Of a stretch of 5,269 bases of DNA, positions 1 through 5,269 are shown one piece after another. Position numbers and translations under genes: made by a program. The notes beneath the pieces are model-generated. The model ran no database searches. It saw only the letters and a program-made list of their open reading frames with translations, and had not been told where the DNA came from. The stretch's first letter is position 1. Every line of letters begins with the position of its first letter. Source of the stretch: Pseudomonadota bacterium (GTDB lineage Bacteria; Pseudomonadota; Alphaproteobacteria; Rhizobiales; Beijerinckiaceae); assembly GCA_023422485.1 (NCBI GenBank), contig JAGTAM010000384.1, positions 1 through 5,269 on the forward strand, given 5' to 3'.

Positions 1-144
1 CCGGTAGATCCGGTTCAGATCGACCGCAGGGGCGGCCACGAACTCGTAGGGCCCGGCGGCCTCGGCCGCGACCGGCAGGAGGGCCAGGGTGGCGACGAGC
101 AGGCGGAAGGTCGGGCGCGGAAGGGAACGCATGGGGCGGGGCAT
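1..144 (-). CDS. Small exported protein of unknown function (5' end only)
   Basis: The first 48 codons of a gene that runs off the left edge. The frame begins with a short basic stretch rich in Arg and Pro, then a hydrophobic core (LLVATLALLPVAA) ending in AEA-AG, which reads as a Sec signal peptide cleaved before AGPYEFVAAP. The mature part starts with an ordinary soluble sequence and ends at ...DLNRIYR at the window edge. The ATG at 144 has a GGA a few bases upstream. A second in-frame ATG at 132 (MRSLPRP) would also leave a complete signal peptide and cannot be excluded. The gene is divergent from gph, so 145-326 must hold both upstream regions. I do not recognise the family from this fragment. 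The secretion call is reasonably firm and the function is unknown. Confidence 0.65.
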   Translation of the reverse strand, partial: MPRPMRSLPRPTFRLLVATLALLPVAAEAAGPYEFVAAPAVDLNRIYR

Positions 145-189
145 CGTATCCGTTGCGGGGGCCGGGCGGCGAATCGAGGCGGGCGCGAT

Positions 190-216
190 CAAGCACCCGC
201 TCCGTGGCGGAGCTTG
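190..216. other. Hairpin-forming inverted repeat in divergent intergenic region
   Basis: GCTCCG (199-204) and CGGAGC (208-213) form a perfect 6-bp stem with a 3-base loop. An alternative pairing of CAAGC (190-194) with GCTTG (212-216) shares the right arm. A second, smaller inverted repeat, TCAAC (256-260) with GTTGA (268-272), lies nearer gph. No run of T follows either one, so they do not look like terminators. They could be operator-like sites or chance in GC-rich DNA. The rest of 145-326 shows no gene and no convincing promoter. Confidence 0.25.
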
Positions 217-326
217 GGCAGAGAGGCAACACTGAGGGTCCGCGCTAACCGCGCGTCAACCGCCAGAGTTGATCGTAAGGGACACGACCGCTAGCCAGCT
301 TGACAATGGAACGCACCGGGACGCCG

Positions 327-1028
327 ATGACCGTGAACAGCTCCCCGATCGTCGTGTTCGATCTCGACGGTACGCTCGCCGAGACCGCGGGCGACCTCAT
401 CGGCACCCTCAACGTCATCATCGCCCGCGAGGGCCATGCGCCGCTCCCCCTCGAACAGGCCCGCGACCTGCTCGGCGCCGGCGCGCGCGCCCTGATCCAG
501 CGCGGCTTCACGGTCGCGGGCGCGAGCCTGACGCCGGAGCGGCTGGAGACCCTGTTCCAGGACTTCCTTGAGCATTACGGCGACCATCTCACCGACCATT
601 CCTTCCTCTTCCCCGGTGTGATCGGGGCGCTCGACCGGCTGGAAGCGGCGGGCTTTCGCCTCGCGATCTGTACCAACAAGGTCGAGTCGCACGCGGTGGC
701 CCTGCTCGACGCGCTGGGAATCGGGCACCGCTTCCGCACCATCGTCGGCAAGGACACCTTCCCGTTCTCGAAGCCCGACCCGCGCCACATCACCCTGACG
801 ATCGAGCGCGCCGGGGGCGATCCGCTCCGCGCGGTGATGGTGGGTGATTCCAAGGCCGACGTCGCCGCCGCCAAGGCCGCCGGCATCCCCGTCGTCGGCG
901 TGACCTTCGGCTACACCCCTGTGCCCATGCGCGACTTGGCGCCCGATTTGATCATCGATCATTTCGATGCCCTGCCCGAGGCGGTCGATGCCCTCCTCGC
1001 CCGCGAGACCGTGAAGCCGGCGGCCTGA
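327..1028 (+). CDS. gph: Phosphoglycolate phosphatase, HAD superfamily
   Basis: A 233-residue cytoplasmic HAD hydrolase, the usual length for Gph. All four HAD motifs are visible. Motif I is VVFDLDGTL, with nucleophile Asp12 and acid/base Asp14. Motif II is ICTN, with Thr116-Asn117. Lys149 lies in SKPDP. Motif IV is GDSKAD, with Mg-binding Asp174 and Asp178. The helical cap between motifs I and II (about residues 20-85) fits the Gph/PGMB-like subfamily. By family it dephosphorylates 2-phosphoglycolate, made by Rubisco oxygenation or DNA end repair, to glycolate. I chose the ATG at 327 because GGGA sits about 5 bases upstream and the HAD motif follows at the usual distance. The in-frame ATG at 306 and TTG at 300 lack a ribosome site. 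Substrate specificity within HAD phosphatases is not certain from sequence alone; a related sugar-phosphate phosphatase is the alternative. Confidence 0.88.
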   Translation: MTVNSSPIVVFDLDGTLAETAGDLIGTLNVIIAREGHAPLPLEQARDLLGAGARALIQRGFTVAGASLTPERLETLFQDFLEHYGDHLTDHSFLFPGVIGALDRLEAAGFRLAICTNKVESHAVALLDALGIGHRFRTIVGKDTFPFSKPDPRHITLTIERAGGDPLRAVMVGDSKADVAAAKAAGIPVVGVTFGYTPVPMRDLAPDLIIDHFDALPEAVDALLARETVKPAA

Positions 1029-1080
1029 GTCCCCCGCACCGCTTGCACCCGCGCGGGCGCTGGGCCACTGAGCGTTGCGA

Positions 1081-1100
1081 CGGGGCCTCGAACCGCCCCG
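1081..1100. other. Inverted repeat upstream of the 221-residue ORF
   Basis: CGGGGC (1081-1086) and GCCCCG (1095-1100) are perfect 6-bp arms around an 8-base loop, in the 98-bp gap between gph and the next gene. A 10-bp palindrome CCCGCGCGGG (1048-1057) lies just before it. Neither is followed by a T tract, so a gph terminator is not well supported. They may be chance GC-rich structure. Confidence 0.2.
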
Positions 1101-1126
1101 CAGGGCGCGAGAGGCAGACCGGCGAC

Positions 1127-1792
1127 ATGAGCGAGACGGATACCTTCGACCTGACGCTGGAGCGCATCGCGCTAATCCGGCGGATGGTCGTGGCCTGGAA
1201 CGGGGCGGAGGCCGGCGCGCCGATGATCCATCCGGACGCGCCCTACGGCAGCACCGACCGCGACGGCGACATCTTCAACGTCACCGGCGACGACGAAGGC
1301 GCGGACGAGGAGCACCGGGCGATGGGCGATACGCTCGCCGTGTTCCTGCAGAACGCCGTTCTGAAGCCCGGACGCTACCAGTACCACAACCCGCTGGCCA
1401 AGCTGGCGCCGAGCGACGTCTTCGACGTGTTCCGCGACGAGGCCACCGGCGAGACGCCCGAGCACATCACCTTCGAGGTGACCGACGAGCACCTGCGGCT
1501 GCTGCCGCAGCTCAGCCTCGAATGGGACGACGAGTACGACGTGCCGAGCGTCGATCCGAAGCGGCCCTACGGCGCCATGACGTGGTACACGGTGGAGATG
1601 GCGGTCCATCTCGGCGAGCCGCCGGAAAAGGATGCCGACGGCCGCGCCATCCTGACGGACGAGCAGGAGAGCCGCCTGGAGCGCCTGCATCGCGAGATGC
1701 AGCCGGCGATGCAGATCTTTCTGCGCTACGGCGATCTCGGGCCGGGCCCGTTCCGCCAGCCGGAGGGGACGATCGCCTGGGAACCGGCCTGA
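1127..1792 (+). CDS. Hypothetical protein, tandem duplicate of a PYG-motif module
   Basis: A 221-residue acidic, soluble protein with no signal peptide or membrane segment and no domain I can name. Residues 7-86 and 116-218 are two diverged copies of one module. FDLT.E (7-12) matches FEVTDE (116-121), Trp24 matches Trp133, P.IHP..PYG (32-41) matches P.VDP..PYG (140-149), HR.M and FL (63-74) match HR.M and FL (188-199), and L.PG.Y (79-84) matches L.PG.F (204-209). The offset is steady at 108-109 in the first part and 125 in the second, so the copies differ mainly by one insertion. No catalytic triad or metal cluster is obvious; the module could be a binding fold. The ATG at 1127 is preceded by AGAGG at 1110-1114, rather far away. 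An in-frame TTG at 1043 would add 28 Arg-rich residues that lie outside the repeat, so I reject it. Coding reality is well supported by the repeat conservation; function is unknown. Confidence 0.8.
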   Translation: MSETDTFDLTLERIALIRRMVVAWNGAEAGAPMIHPDAPYGSTDRDGDIFNVTGDDEGADEEHRAMGDTLAVFLQNAVLKPGRYQYHNPLAKLAPSDVFDVFRDEATGETPEHITFEVTDEHLRLLPQLSLEWDDEYDVPSVDPKRPYGAMTWYTVEMAVHLGEPPEKDADGRAILTDEQESRLERLHREMQPAMQIFLRYGDLGPGPFRQPEGTIAWEPA

Positions 1793-1824
1793 CGGCACGA
1801 GATCTCTCTTTGCGAATCGCTGCT

Positions 1825-1846
1825 CCCTCCGCCTAACAGCGGAAGG
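1825..1846 (+). other. Hairpin over the first SD-like site of the DUF4424-type gene
   Basis: TCCGC (1828-1832) pairs with GCGGA (1839-1843) around a 6-base loop. Two more pairs (1825-1826 with 1845-1846) extend it past one mismatch. The right arm contains most of the GGAAGGG that would serve the ATG at 1850, so that site would be buried in the folded RNA. This favours translation from the ATG at 1880, which has its own open ribosome site. There is no T tract, so this is not a normal terminator for the gene upstream. Confidence 0.3.
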
Positions 1847-1879
1847 GCGATGCAGCGATTTCGAAGGGGACGAAGCCGG

Positions 1880-2875
1880 ATGAAGCGAGGATTGATCGCG
1901 GGACGGGTGCCGGGCGCCCTCATCCTGGCGCTGGCCCTGTCGATCTCGGCCGTCAGGGCGAACGACAGCGCGGCGACCCTCGATGCGGGCGGCCTCGTGC
2001 TGGTGCGCGATGACGAGATCGAACTGGCGAGCGAAGATCTTCGCATCGCCATCGACCGCATCGACGTCGATTACGTCTTCCGCAATCGCTCGAAGGCGCC
2101 GCGCACCCTGCGTCTCGCCTTCCCGCTGCCGCCGATCGACGGGGCCGAACTCTCGTTCAGTGCGCTCTCGCTGCCGGTGCGAGGCAGTGCCAACTTCGTC
2201 GGCTTCACGGTCAAAGCCGACGACAAGGCGGTCGAACCGGCCCTGGAAGAGCGCGCCTTCCACGGCGCGCAGGAGGTCACGGAGCGCCTGAAACGGCACG
2301 GGCTTCCGCTCAATCCCCTGCGGCGCGAGGAGTTGGAGACGGCGCTCAAGCGCCTCTCGTCCGCCGACCTCAAGGCCCTGCACAAGGCCGACCTGCTGTC
2401 CGACGCGACGGCCGATGCCGGCGCCCAGTGGCGCAGCGAAGCCAAGTTCCACTGGGAGCAGACCTTCCCGGCGGACACCGAACTTCGCATCTCCCACAGC
2501 TACGCGCCGATCGCGGGGAACTGGTTCCTCTCGCCCAAGGAGGCTGCGGCGCGCGACTTCCGCGCCCGCTACTGCCTCGACGATGCGGGTCTAGCCGGGA
2601 TCCGGCGCCTCGCCGCAGCCAAGCCCGAAGGCTACACCCGCGCCTTCGAGGTGCCCTACATCGTCACGACGGCCCGGAACTGGGCCGGCCGGATCGGCCG
2701 CTTCACCCTGACAGTGGACAAGGCGCGCCCCGACGCCCTGGTCAGCTTCTGCCGGCAGGGCGTGCGCAAGACGGGTCCGACCACCTTCGTCTGGGAAGCC
2801 CGCGACTACGTGCCGGATTCCGACCTGCGCGTGCTGCTCGTCTCGAACGATCCCGCCTTTTTGGGGGATCGCTGA
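1880..2875 (+). CDS. Secreted DUF4424-type protein
   Basis: A 331-residue exported protein matching the DUF4424 pattern as I know it. The signal peptide is MKRG followed by a hydrophobic core, with likely cleavage after Ala27 (AVRA-ND). The mature protein opens with NDSAATLDAGGLVLVR, the usual start of the family, followed by SEDLRI (51-56), YVFRNRS (65-71) and AFPLP (80-84). Later come GLPLNP (141-146), the WEQTFPA motif (192-198), the aromatic HSYAPIAG (206-213) and the C-terminal FVWEARDY (303-310). The only two cysteines, Cys232 (ARYCLD) and Cys291 (SFCRQG), are both in the exported part and could form a disulfide. Length is normal and no part is missing. The ATG at 1880 follows AAGGGGA (1864-1870) with 9-base spacing. 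The in-frame ATG at 1850 would add ten Arg-rich residues before the signal peptide and has a poorly placed, hairpin-covered site. The biochemical role of this family is not known to me; a periplasmic or extracellular location is inferred from the signal peptide. Confidence 0.85.
   Translation: MKRGLIAGRVPGALILALALSISAVRANDSAATLDAGGLVLVRDDEIELASEDLRIAIDRIDVDYVFRNRSKAPRTLRLAFPLPPIDGAELSFSALSLPVRGSANFVGFTVKADDKAVEPALEERAFHGAQEVTERLKRHGLPLNPLRREELETALKRLSSADLKALHKADLLSDATADAGAQWRSEAKFHWEQTFPADTELRISHSYAPIAGNWFLSPKEAAARDFRARYCLDDAGLAGIRRLAAAKPEGYTRAFEVPYIVTTARNWAGRIGRFTLTVDKARPDALVSFCRQGVRKTGPTTFVWEARDYVPDSDLRVLLVSNDPAFLGDR
2848..2871 (+). terminator. Hairpin at the 3' end of the DUF4424-type gene
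   Basis: CGATCCC (2848-2854) and GGGATCG (2865-2871) are perfect 7-bp arms. CC (2856-2857) with GG (2863-2864) can lengthen the stem to 9 bp with one bulged G and a TTTTT loop. It lies in the last codons, ending just before the stop codon. The T run is in the loop and not after the stem, so it is not a textbook intrinsic terminator. With the second hairpin just downstream it may protect or end both convergent messages. Confidence 0.35.
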
Positions 2876-2876
2876 G

Positions 2877-2896
2877 GCGAGGGGCTCAGCCCTCGC
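2877..2896. terminator. Stem-loop shared by the convergent gene ends
   Basis: GCGAGGG (2877-2883) and CCCTCGC (2890-2896) form a perfect 7-bp GC-rich stem with a 6-base loop. It spans the 10-bp gap between the DUF4424-type stop and the argG stop, whose TGA falls in the loop. On the plus strand the stem is followed by GCTTCTTG, a weak T-rich tail. On the minus strand there is none. A Rho-independent or bidirectional terminator is plausible but not clear. Confidence 0.45.
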
Positions 2897-4127
2897 GCTT
2901 CTTGCGCTGCGCGAGCGTGCGCAGCCGCAAGGCGTTGAGCTTGATGAAGCCGGCCGCGTCGCGGTGGTCGTAGGCGACCGCGCCCTCCTCGAAGGTGACG
3001 AGGTCCTGGTCGTAGAGCGAGTGCGGGCTCTCCCGGCCGATGACGTGGACGCCGCCCTTGTAGAGCTTGAGCCGCACGCTGCCCGTCACCTTCTCCTGGC
3101 TCTTGTCGATCAGCGCCTGGAGCATCTCGCGCTCCGGCGAGAACCAGAAGCCGTTGTAGATCAGCTCCGCGTATTGCGGCATGAGCTGGTCCTTGAGATG
3201 GGCCGCGCCGCGATCCAGCGTGATCGACTCGATGGCCCGGTGGGCCGGCAGCAGGATGGTGCCGCCGGGCGTCTCGTACATGCCGCGGCTCTTCATGCCG
3301 ACGAAGCGGTTCTCGACGAGGTCGAGCCGGCCGATGCCGTTGGCGCGGCCGAGCTCGTTCAGCTTGGCCAGCAGGGTGGCGGGCGAGAGCCGCTCGCCGT
3401 CGATCGAGACGGCGTCGCCGCGCTCGAAGCCGATGGTGATGACGGTCGGCTGGTCCGGCGCCTCCTCCGGCGAGAGGGTGCGGGAATAGACGTAATCCGG
3501 CACCTCGACGGCCGGGTCTTCCAGCACCTTGCCCTCGGAGGAGGCGTGCAGGAGGTTGGCGTCGACCGAGAACGGGCTCTCGCCGCGCTTGTCCTTGGCA
3601 ATCGGGATCTGGTGCTGCTCGGCAAAGGCGATGAGCTGCTCGCGCGAGCGCAGGTCCCACTCGCGCCAGGGCGCGATCACCGTCACGTCGGGCTTGAGCG
3701 CGTAGTAGCCGAGCTCGAACCGGACCTGGTCGATGCCCTTGCCGGTGGCGCCGTGGCAGACCGCCTCGGCGCCGACCGCTTCCGCGATCTCGATCTGCTT
3801 CTTGGCGATCAGCGGCCGGGCGATCGAGGTGCCGAGCAGATAGACGCCCTCATAGACGGCGTTGGCCCGGAACATCGGGAAGACGTAGTCGCGGACGAAT
3901 TCCTCGCGCAGGTCTTCGATAAAGATGTTTTCCGGTTTGATGCCGAGAAGCTCGGCCTTGCGGCGGGCCGGCTCCAGCTCCTCGCCCTGGCCGAGATCGG
4001 CGGTGAAGGTCACGACCTCGCAGCCGTAGGTGGTCTGAAGCCACTTCAGGATGATCGAAGTGTCGAGGCCGCCGGAATAGGCGAGAACGACCTTCTTGAC
4101 GGATTTGTTCAGGCGGGCGTCGGACAT
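2886..4127 (-). CDS. argG: Argininosuccinate synthase
   Basis: A 413-residue cytoplasmic enzyme of normal family length. It joins citrulline and aspartate using ATP, giving argininosuccinate, AMP and pyrophosphate, the penultimate step of arginine synthesis. The N-type PP-loop AYSGGLDTS is at 16-24. Other expected ligand residues are present: Tyr96 and Ser101 (YLLGTS), the ATP/aspartate loop HGATGKG (125-131), Asp133, Arg136, Ser187, Ser196, Glu272 and Tyr284. One residue is odd: the GKGND motif reads GKGID, so Ile132 (codon 3734-3732, ATC) replaces an Asn that binds aspartate and citrulline in characterised homologues. I chose the ATG at 4127 (MSDARLNKS), which matches related proteins as I recall them. 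No good ribosome site precedes it, and an in-frame TTG at 4145 would add six residues. The gene is convergent with the DUF4424-type gene and divergent from the isomerase-type gene. Confidence 0.97.
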   Translation of the reverse strand: MSDARLNKSVKKVVLAYSGGLDTSIILKWLQTTYGCEVVTFTADLGQGEELEPARRKAELLGIKPENIFIEDLREEFVRDYVFPMFRANAVYEGVYLLGTSIARPLIAKKQIEIAEAVGAEAVCHGATGKGIDQVRFELGYYALKPDVTVIAPWREWDLRSREQLIAFAEQHQIPIAKDKRGESPFSVDANLLHASSEGKVLEDPAVEVPDYVYSRTLSPEEAPDQPTVITIGFERGDAVSIDGERLSPATLLAKLNELGRANGIGRLDLVENRFVGMKSRGMYETPGGTILLPAHRAIESITLDRGAAHLKDQLMPQYAELIYNGFWFSPEREMLQALIDKSQEKVTGSVRLKLYKGGVHVIGRESPHSLYDQDLVTFEEGAVAYDHRDAAGFIKLNALRLRTLAQRKKREG

Positions 4128-4159
4128 GGTGTTGGGCTCGGGCAACAGGGTGCAGGCGG

Positions 4160-4187
4160 ATTAACAGCGGAGGCGCGCGGCGCGCAA
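4160..4187 (-). promoter_or_regulatory. Candidate argG promoter
   Basis: Reading the minus strand, TTGCGC (4187-4182) is followed after 16 bases by GTTAAT (4165-4160), a partial match to -35 and -10 boxes. It would start the message near 4153 and give a leader of about 25 bases before the ATG. The spacer contains GCGCGC-G-GCGCGC (4173-4185), a self-complementary stretch. The match is weak and alphaproteobacterial GC-rich promoters are hard to call by eye. I see no ARG-box-like repeat or attenuator in 4128-4301. Confidence 0.25.
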
Positions 4188-4301
4188 CCGGCGGGGCGGC
4201 ATGCCCGTTGCCTCGTTTCCGATCCAGCCTGCCCCGGAGCGCCGCCGCAGACGTGGTAGGGTCGCCGGCAGGACGGACGAGCCGATCCGGAGAATCGACG
4301 A

Positions 4302-4928
4302 ATGCCGCGGCAACCGACCCTGGAATTCTGGTACGAGTTCGCCTCGACCTATTCCTACCTCTCGGCCATGCGCATCGAGGCGCTGGCCGAGGCGGCCGAT
4401 GTCGAACTGCGCTGGCGGCCGTTCCTGCTCGGGCCGATCTTCGCGGCGCAGGGCTGGACCAATTCGCCGTTCAACCTCTACCCGGCCAAGGGCCGCAACA
4501 TGTGGCGCGACCTCGATCGCGAGGCCGCCCGGTTCGGGCTGCCGCCGGTCACGCGCCCGAACCCGTTCCCGCAGAACTCCCTGAGCGCGGTGCGCGTGGC
4601 GACCTACGGCGCTGACCAGGACTGGCTGGTGCCGTTCTCCAAGGCGGTGTTCGAGACGAGCTTCGCCAAGGGCTCCTCCATCGCCGAGCCGGCGGCGGTC
4701 GGCCGGATCCTCGATTCGCTCGGGCTCGACGGCACCCAGATCCTCAAGGCGGCGGCCTCCGAGGCCAACAAGAGTCGCCTGAAGGTCGCGGGGGAGGAGG
4801 CCCGCTCCCGCGGCATTTACGGCGCGCCGAGCTTCCTCACCGGGGACGGCGAGCTGTTCTGGGGCAACGACCGCCTGGAACAGGCTCTGGCCTGGGCCGC
4901 CGGGGACCGACCCGACGGGTTGCGGTGA
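4302..4928 (+). CDS. 2-hydroxychromene-2-carboxylate isomerase-type protein (DsbA fold)
   Basis: A 208-residue soluble protein of the thioredoxin-fold DsbA/kappa-GST group. The first strand and active-site loop FWYEFASTYSYLS is at 9-21, with Ser15 at the position of the glutathione-activating serine of HCCA isomerase (NahD). A helical insert follows, and the cis-Pro motif GIYGAPSFLTGDGELFWG is at 171-188, with Pro176 as the cis-proline, then the typical NDRLE. There is no cysteine anywhere, so it cannot be a CxxC disulfide oxidoreductase. This supports a glutathione-dependent isomerase or transferase role. The start is well set: GGAGA (4289-4293) lies 8 bases before the ATG. No other aromatic-degradation gene is in the window, so the naphthalene-pathway substrate implied by the family name is not supported here and the true substrate is unknown. 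Confidence 0.87.
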   Translation: MPRQPTLEFWYEFASTYSYLSAMRIEALAEAADVELRWRPFLLGPIFAAQGWTNSPFNLYPAKGRNMWRDLDREAARFGLPPVTRPNPFPQNSLSAVRVATYGADQDWLVPFSKAVFETSFAKGSSIAEPAAVGRILDSLGLDGTQILKAAASEANKSRLKVAGEEARSRGIYGAPSFLTGDGELFWGNDRLEQALAWAAGDRPDGLR

Positions 4929-4936
4929 GAGCCCGG

Positions 4937-4960
4937 GGGCCGATGCGTCGCGCCCGGCCC
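4937..4960 (+). terminator. Possible terminator between convergent genes
   Basis: GGGCCG (4937-4942) and CGGCCC (4955-4960) form a 6-bp stem with a 12-base loop, just after the isomerase-type stop and before the EAL gene stop. The following GTACTCAGCGTTTCTC is only weakly T-rich. Position between converging genes is right for a terminator; structure alone is not decisive. Confidence 0.3.
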
Positions 4961-4974
4961 GTACTCAGCGTTTC

Positions 4975-5269
4975 TCAGACGACGACGGGCTCGGCCGGCG
5001 GCGTCATCGTCCGGAGGCCGTCGAGCAGGTCCGCCATGGGCTGCGGCATGCCGATCAGGTAGCCCTGCACGTAGCGGCAGCCGTGCCCGCGCACGGCGTT
5101 CAACTGCTCCGTGGTCTCGATGCCCTCGGCGATGCCGTCCAGCCCGAGATTCTGGCACAGGTCGAGGATGGTGCTCACGACGCTGCGGCCGAGATCGGTC
5201 TCGACATCGGCCATGAAGCCGCGGTCGATCTTGATCCGGTCCAGCGGCAGGCGGTGGACGTAGTTGAGG
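4975..5269 (-). CDS. EAL-domain protein, c-di-GMP phosphodiesterase type (C-terminal end)
   Basis: The last 97 residues of a protein that begins beyond the right edge. The fragment starts inside an EAL domain: LNYVHRLPLDRIKIDRGF gives the conserved lysine (KID, visible residue 13). IAEGIET (46-52 of the fragment) supplies the catalytic-loop glutamate Glu48 and the second Glu51. GCRYVQGYLIGMPQP (63-77) is the usual QGY..G.P.P ending. All these signature residues are intact, which points to an active domain hydrolysing cyclic di-GMP, but the EAL and DDFGTGYSS motifs lie outside the window. About 20 residues follow the domain with no further feature. Whether a GGDEF, PAS or membrane sensor part lies upstream cannot be seen. 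A methionine at 5214 is internal to the domain and is not the start. Confidence 0.93.
   Translation of the reverse strand, partial: LNYVHRLPLDRIKIDRGFMADVETDLGRSVVSTILDLCQNLGLDGIAEGIETTEQLNAVRGHGCRYVQGYLIGMPQPMADLLDGLRTMTPPAEPVVV

Noticed and set aside
291..962. A 223-codon minus-strand frame opposite gph
   Set aside because: It is a shadow of gph, which has all four HAD motifs. The antisense frame has no recognisable domain.
1172..2497. A 441-codon open frame on the minus strand
   Set aside because: It is antisense to two well-supported genes, has no recognisable domain and is rich in Arg, Gly, Val and Ala, as expected of a shadow frame in high-GC DNA.
4173..4185. GCGCGC-G-GCGCGC as a regulator operator upstream of argG
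   Set aside because: Alternating GC tracts are common at this base composition and are self-complementary by nature. It is mentioned only as part of the weak promoter.
4141..4212. GGCAAC and GTTGCC as a long-range inverted repeat
   Set aside because: The arms are only 6 bp and about 60 bp apart, which is expected by chance.
2964..4259. A 431-codon open frame on the plus strand
   Set aside because: It lies almost wholly antisense to argG, whose motifs are unmistakable. Its composition (Leu, Val, Ala, Asp, Arg repeats) is that of a reversed GC-rich gene.
4201..4615. Two plus-strand frames starting in the argG/isomerase gap
   Set aside because: Both are Arg-, Pro- and Ser-rich, run into the isomerase-type gene in other frames, and lack ribosome sites.

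Overview
This is a GC-rich window (roughly two thirds G+C by eye) from what looks like an alphaproteobacterium. The protein sequences, especially ArgG and the DUF4424-type protein, resemble those of the Methylobacterium/Methylorubrum group. That placement is from memory of the families and was not searched. Coding density is high. I see no mobile element, CRISPR array, tRNA or rRNA, and codon use looks uniform, so this reads as ordinary chromosomal backbone.

Layout, left to right. At the left edge is the 5' end of a minus-strand gene for a small exported protein of unknown function. It is divergent from a plus-strand group: a HAD-family phosphoglycolate phosphatase (gph), an unrecognised 221-residue protein, and a secreted DUF4424-type protein. 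The DUF4424-type gene meets argG (argininosuccinate synthase, minus strand) tail to tail across about 10 bp that carry hairpins. Divergent from argG is a plus-strand DsbA-fold gene of the 2-hydroxychromene-2-carboxylate isomerase type. At the right edge is the C-terminal end of an EAL-domain protein (cyclic-di-GMP phosphodiesterase type) on the minus strand.

The genes do not form one obvious pathway. gph removes 2-phosphoglycolate, argG makes argininosuccinate for arginine synthesis, the isomerase-like protein probably uses glutathione, and the EAL protein would act in second-messenger signalling. The three plus-strand genes 327-2875 lie in one direction with gaps of about 90-100 bp, so they may or may not be co-transcribed.

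I found no new multi-gene system. Two observations merit a check. ArgG has isoleucine where the family's GKGND motif has a substrate-binding asparagine, with the other recognised ligand residues intact. The 221-residue unknown protein is a full-length internal duplication of a module of about 80-100 residues.
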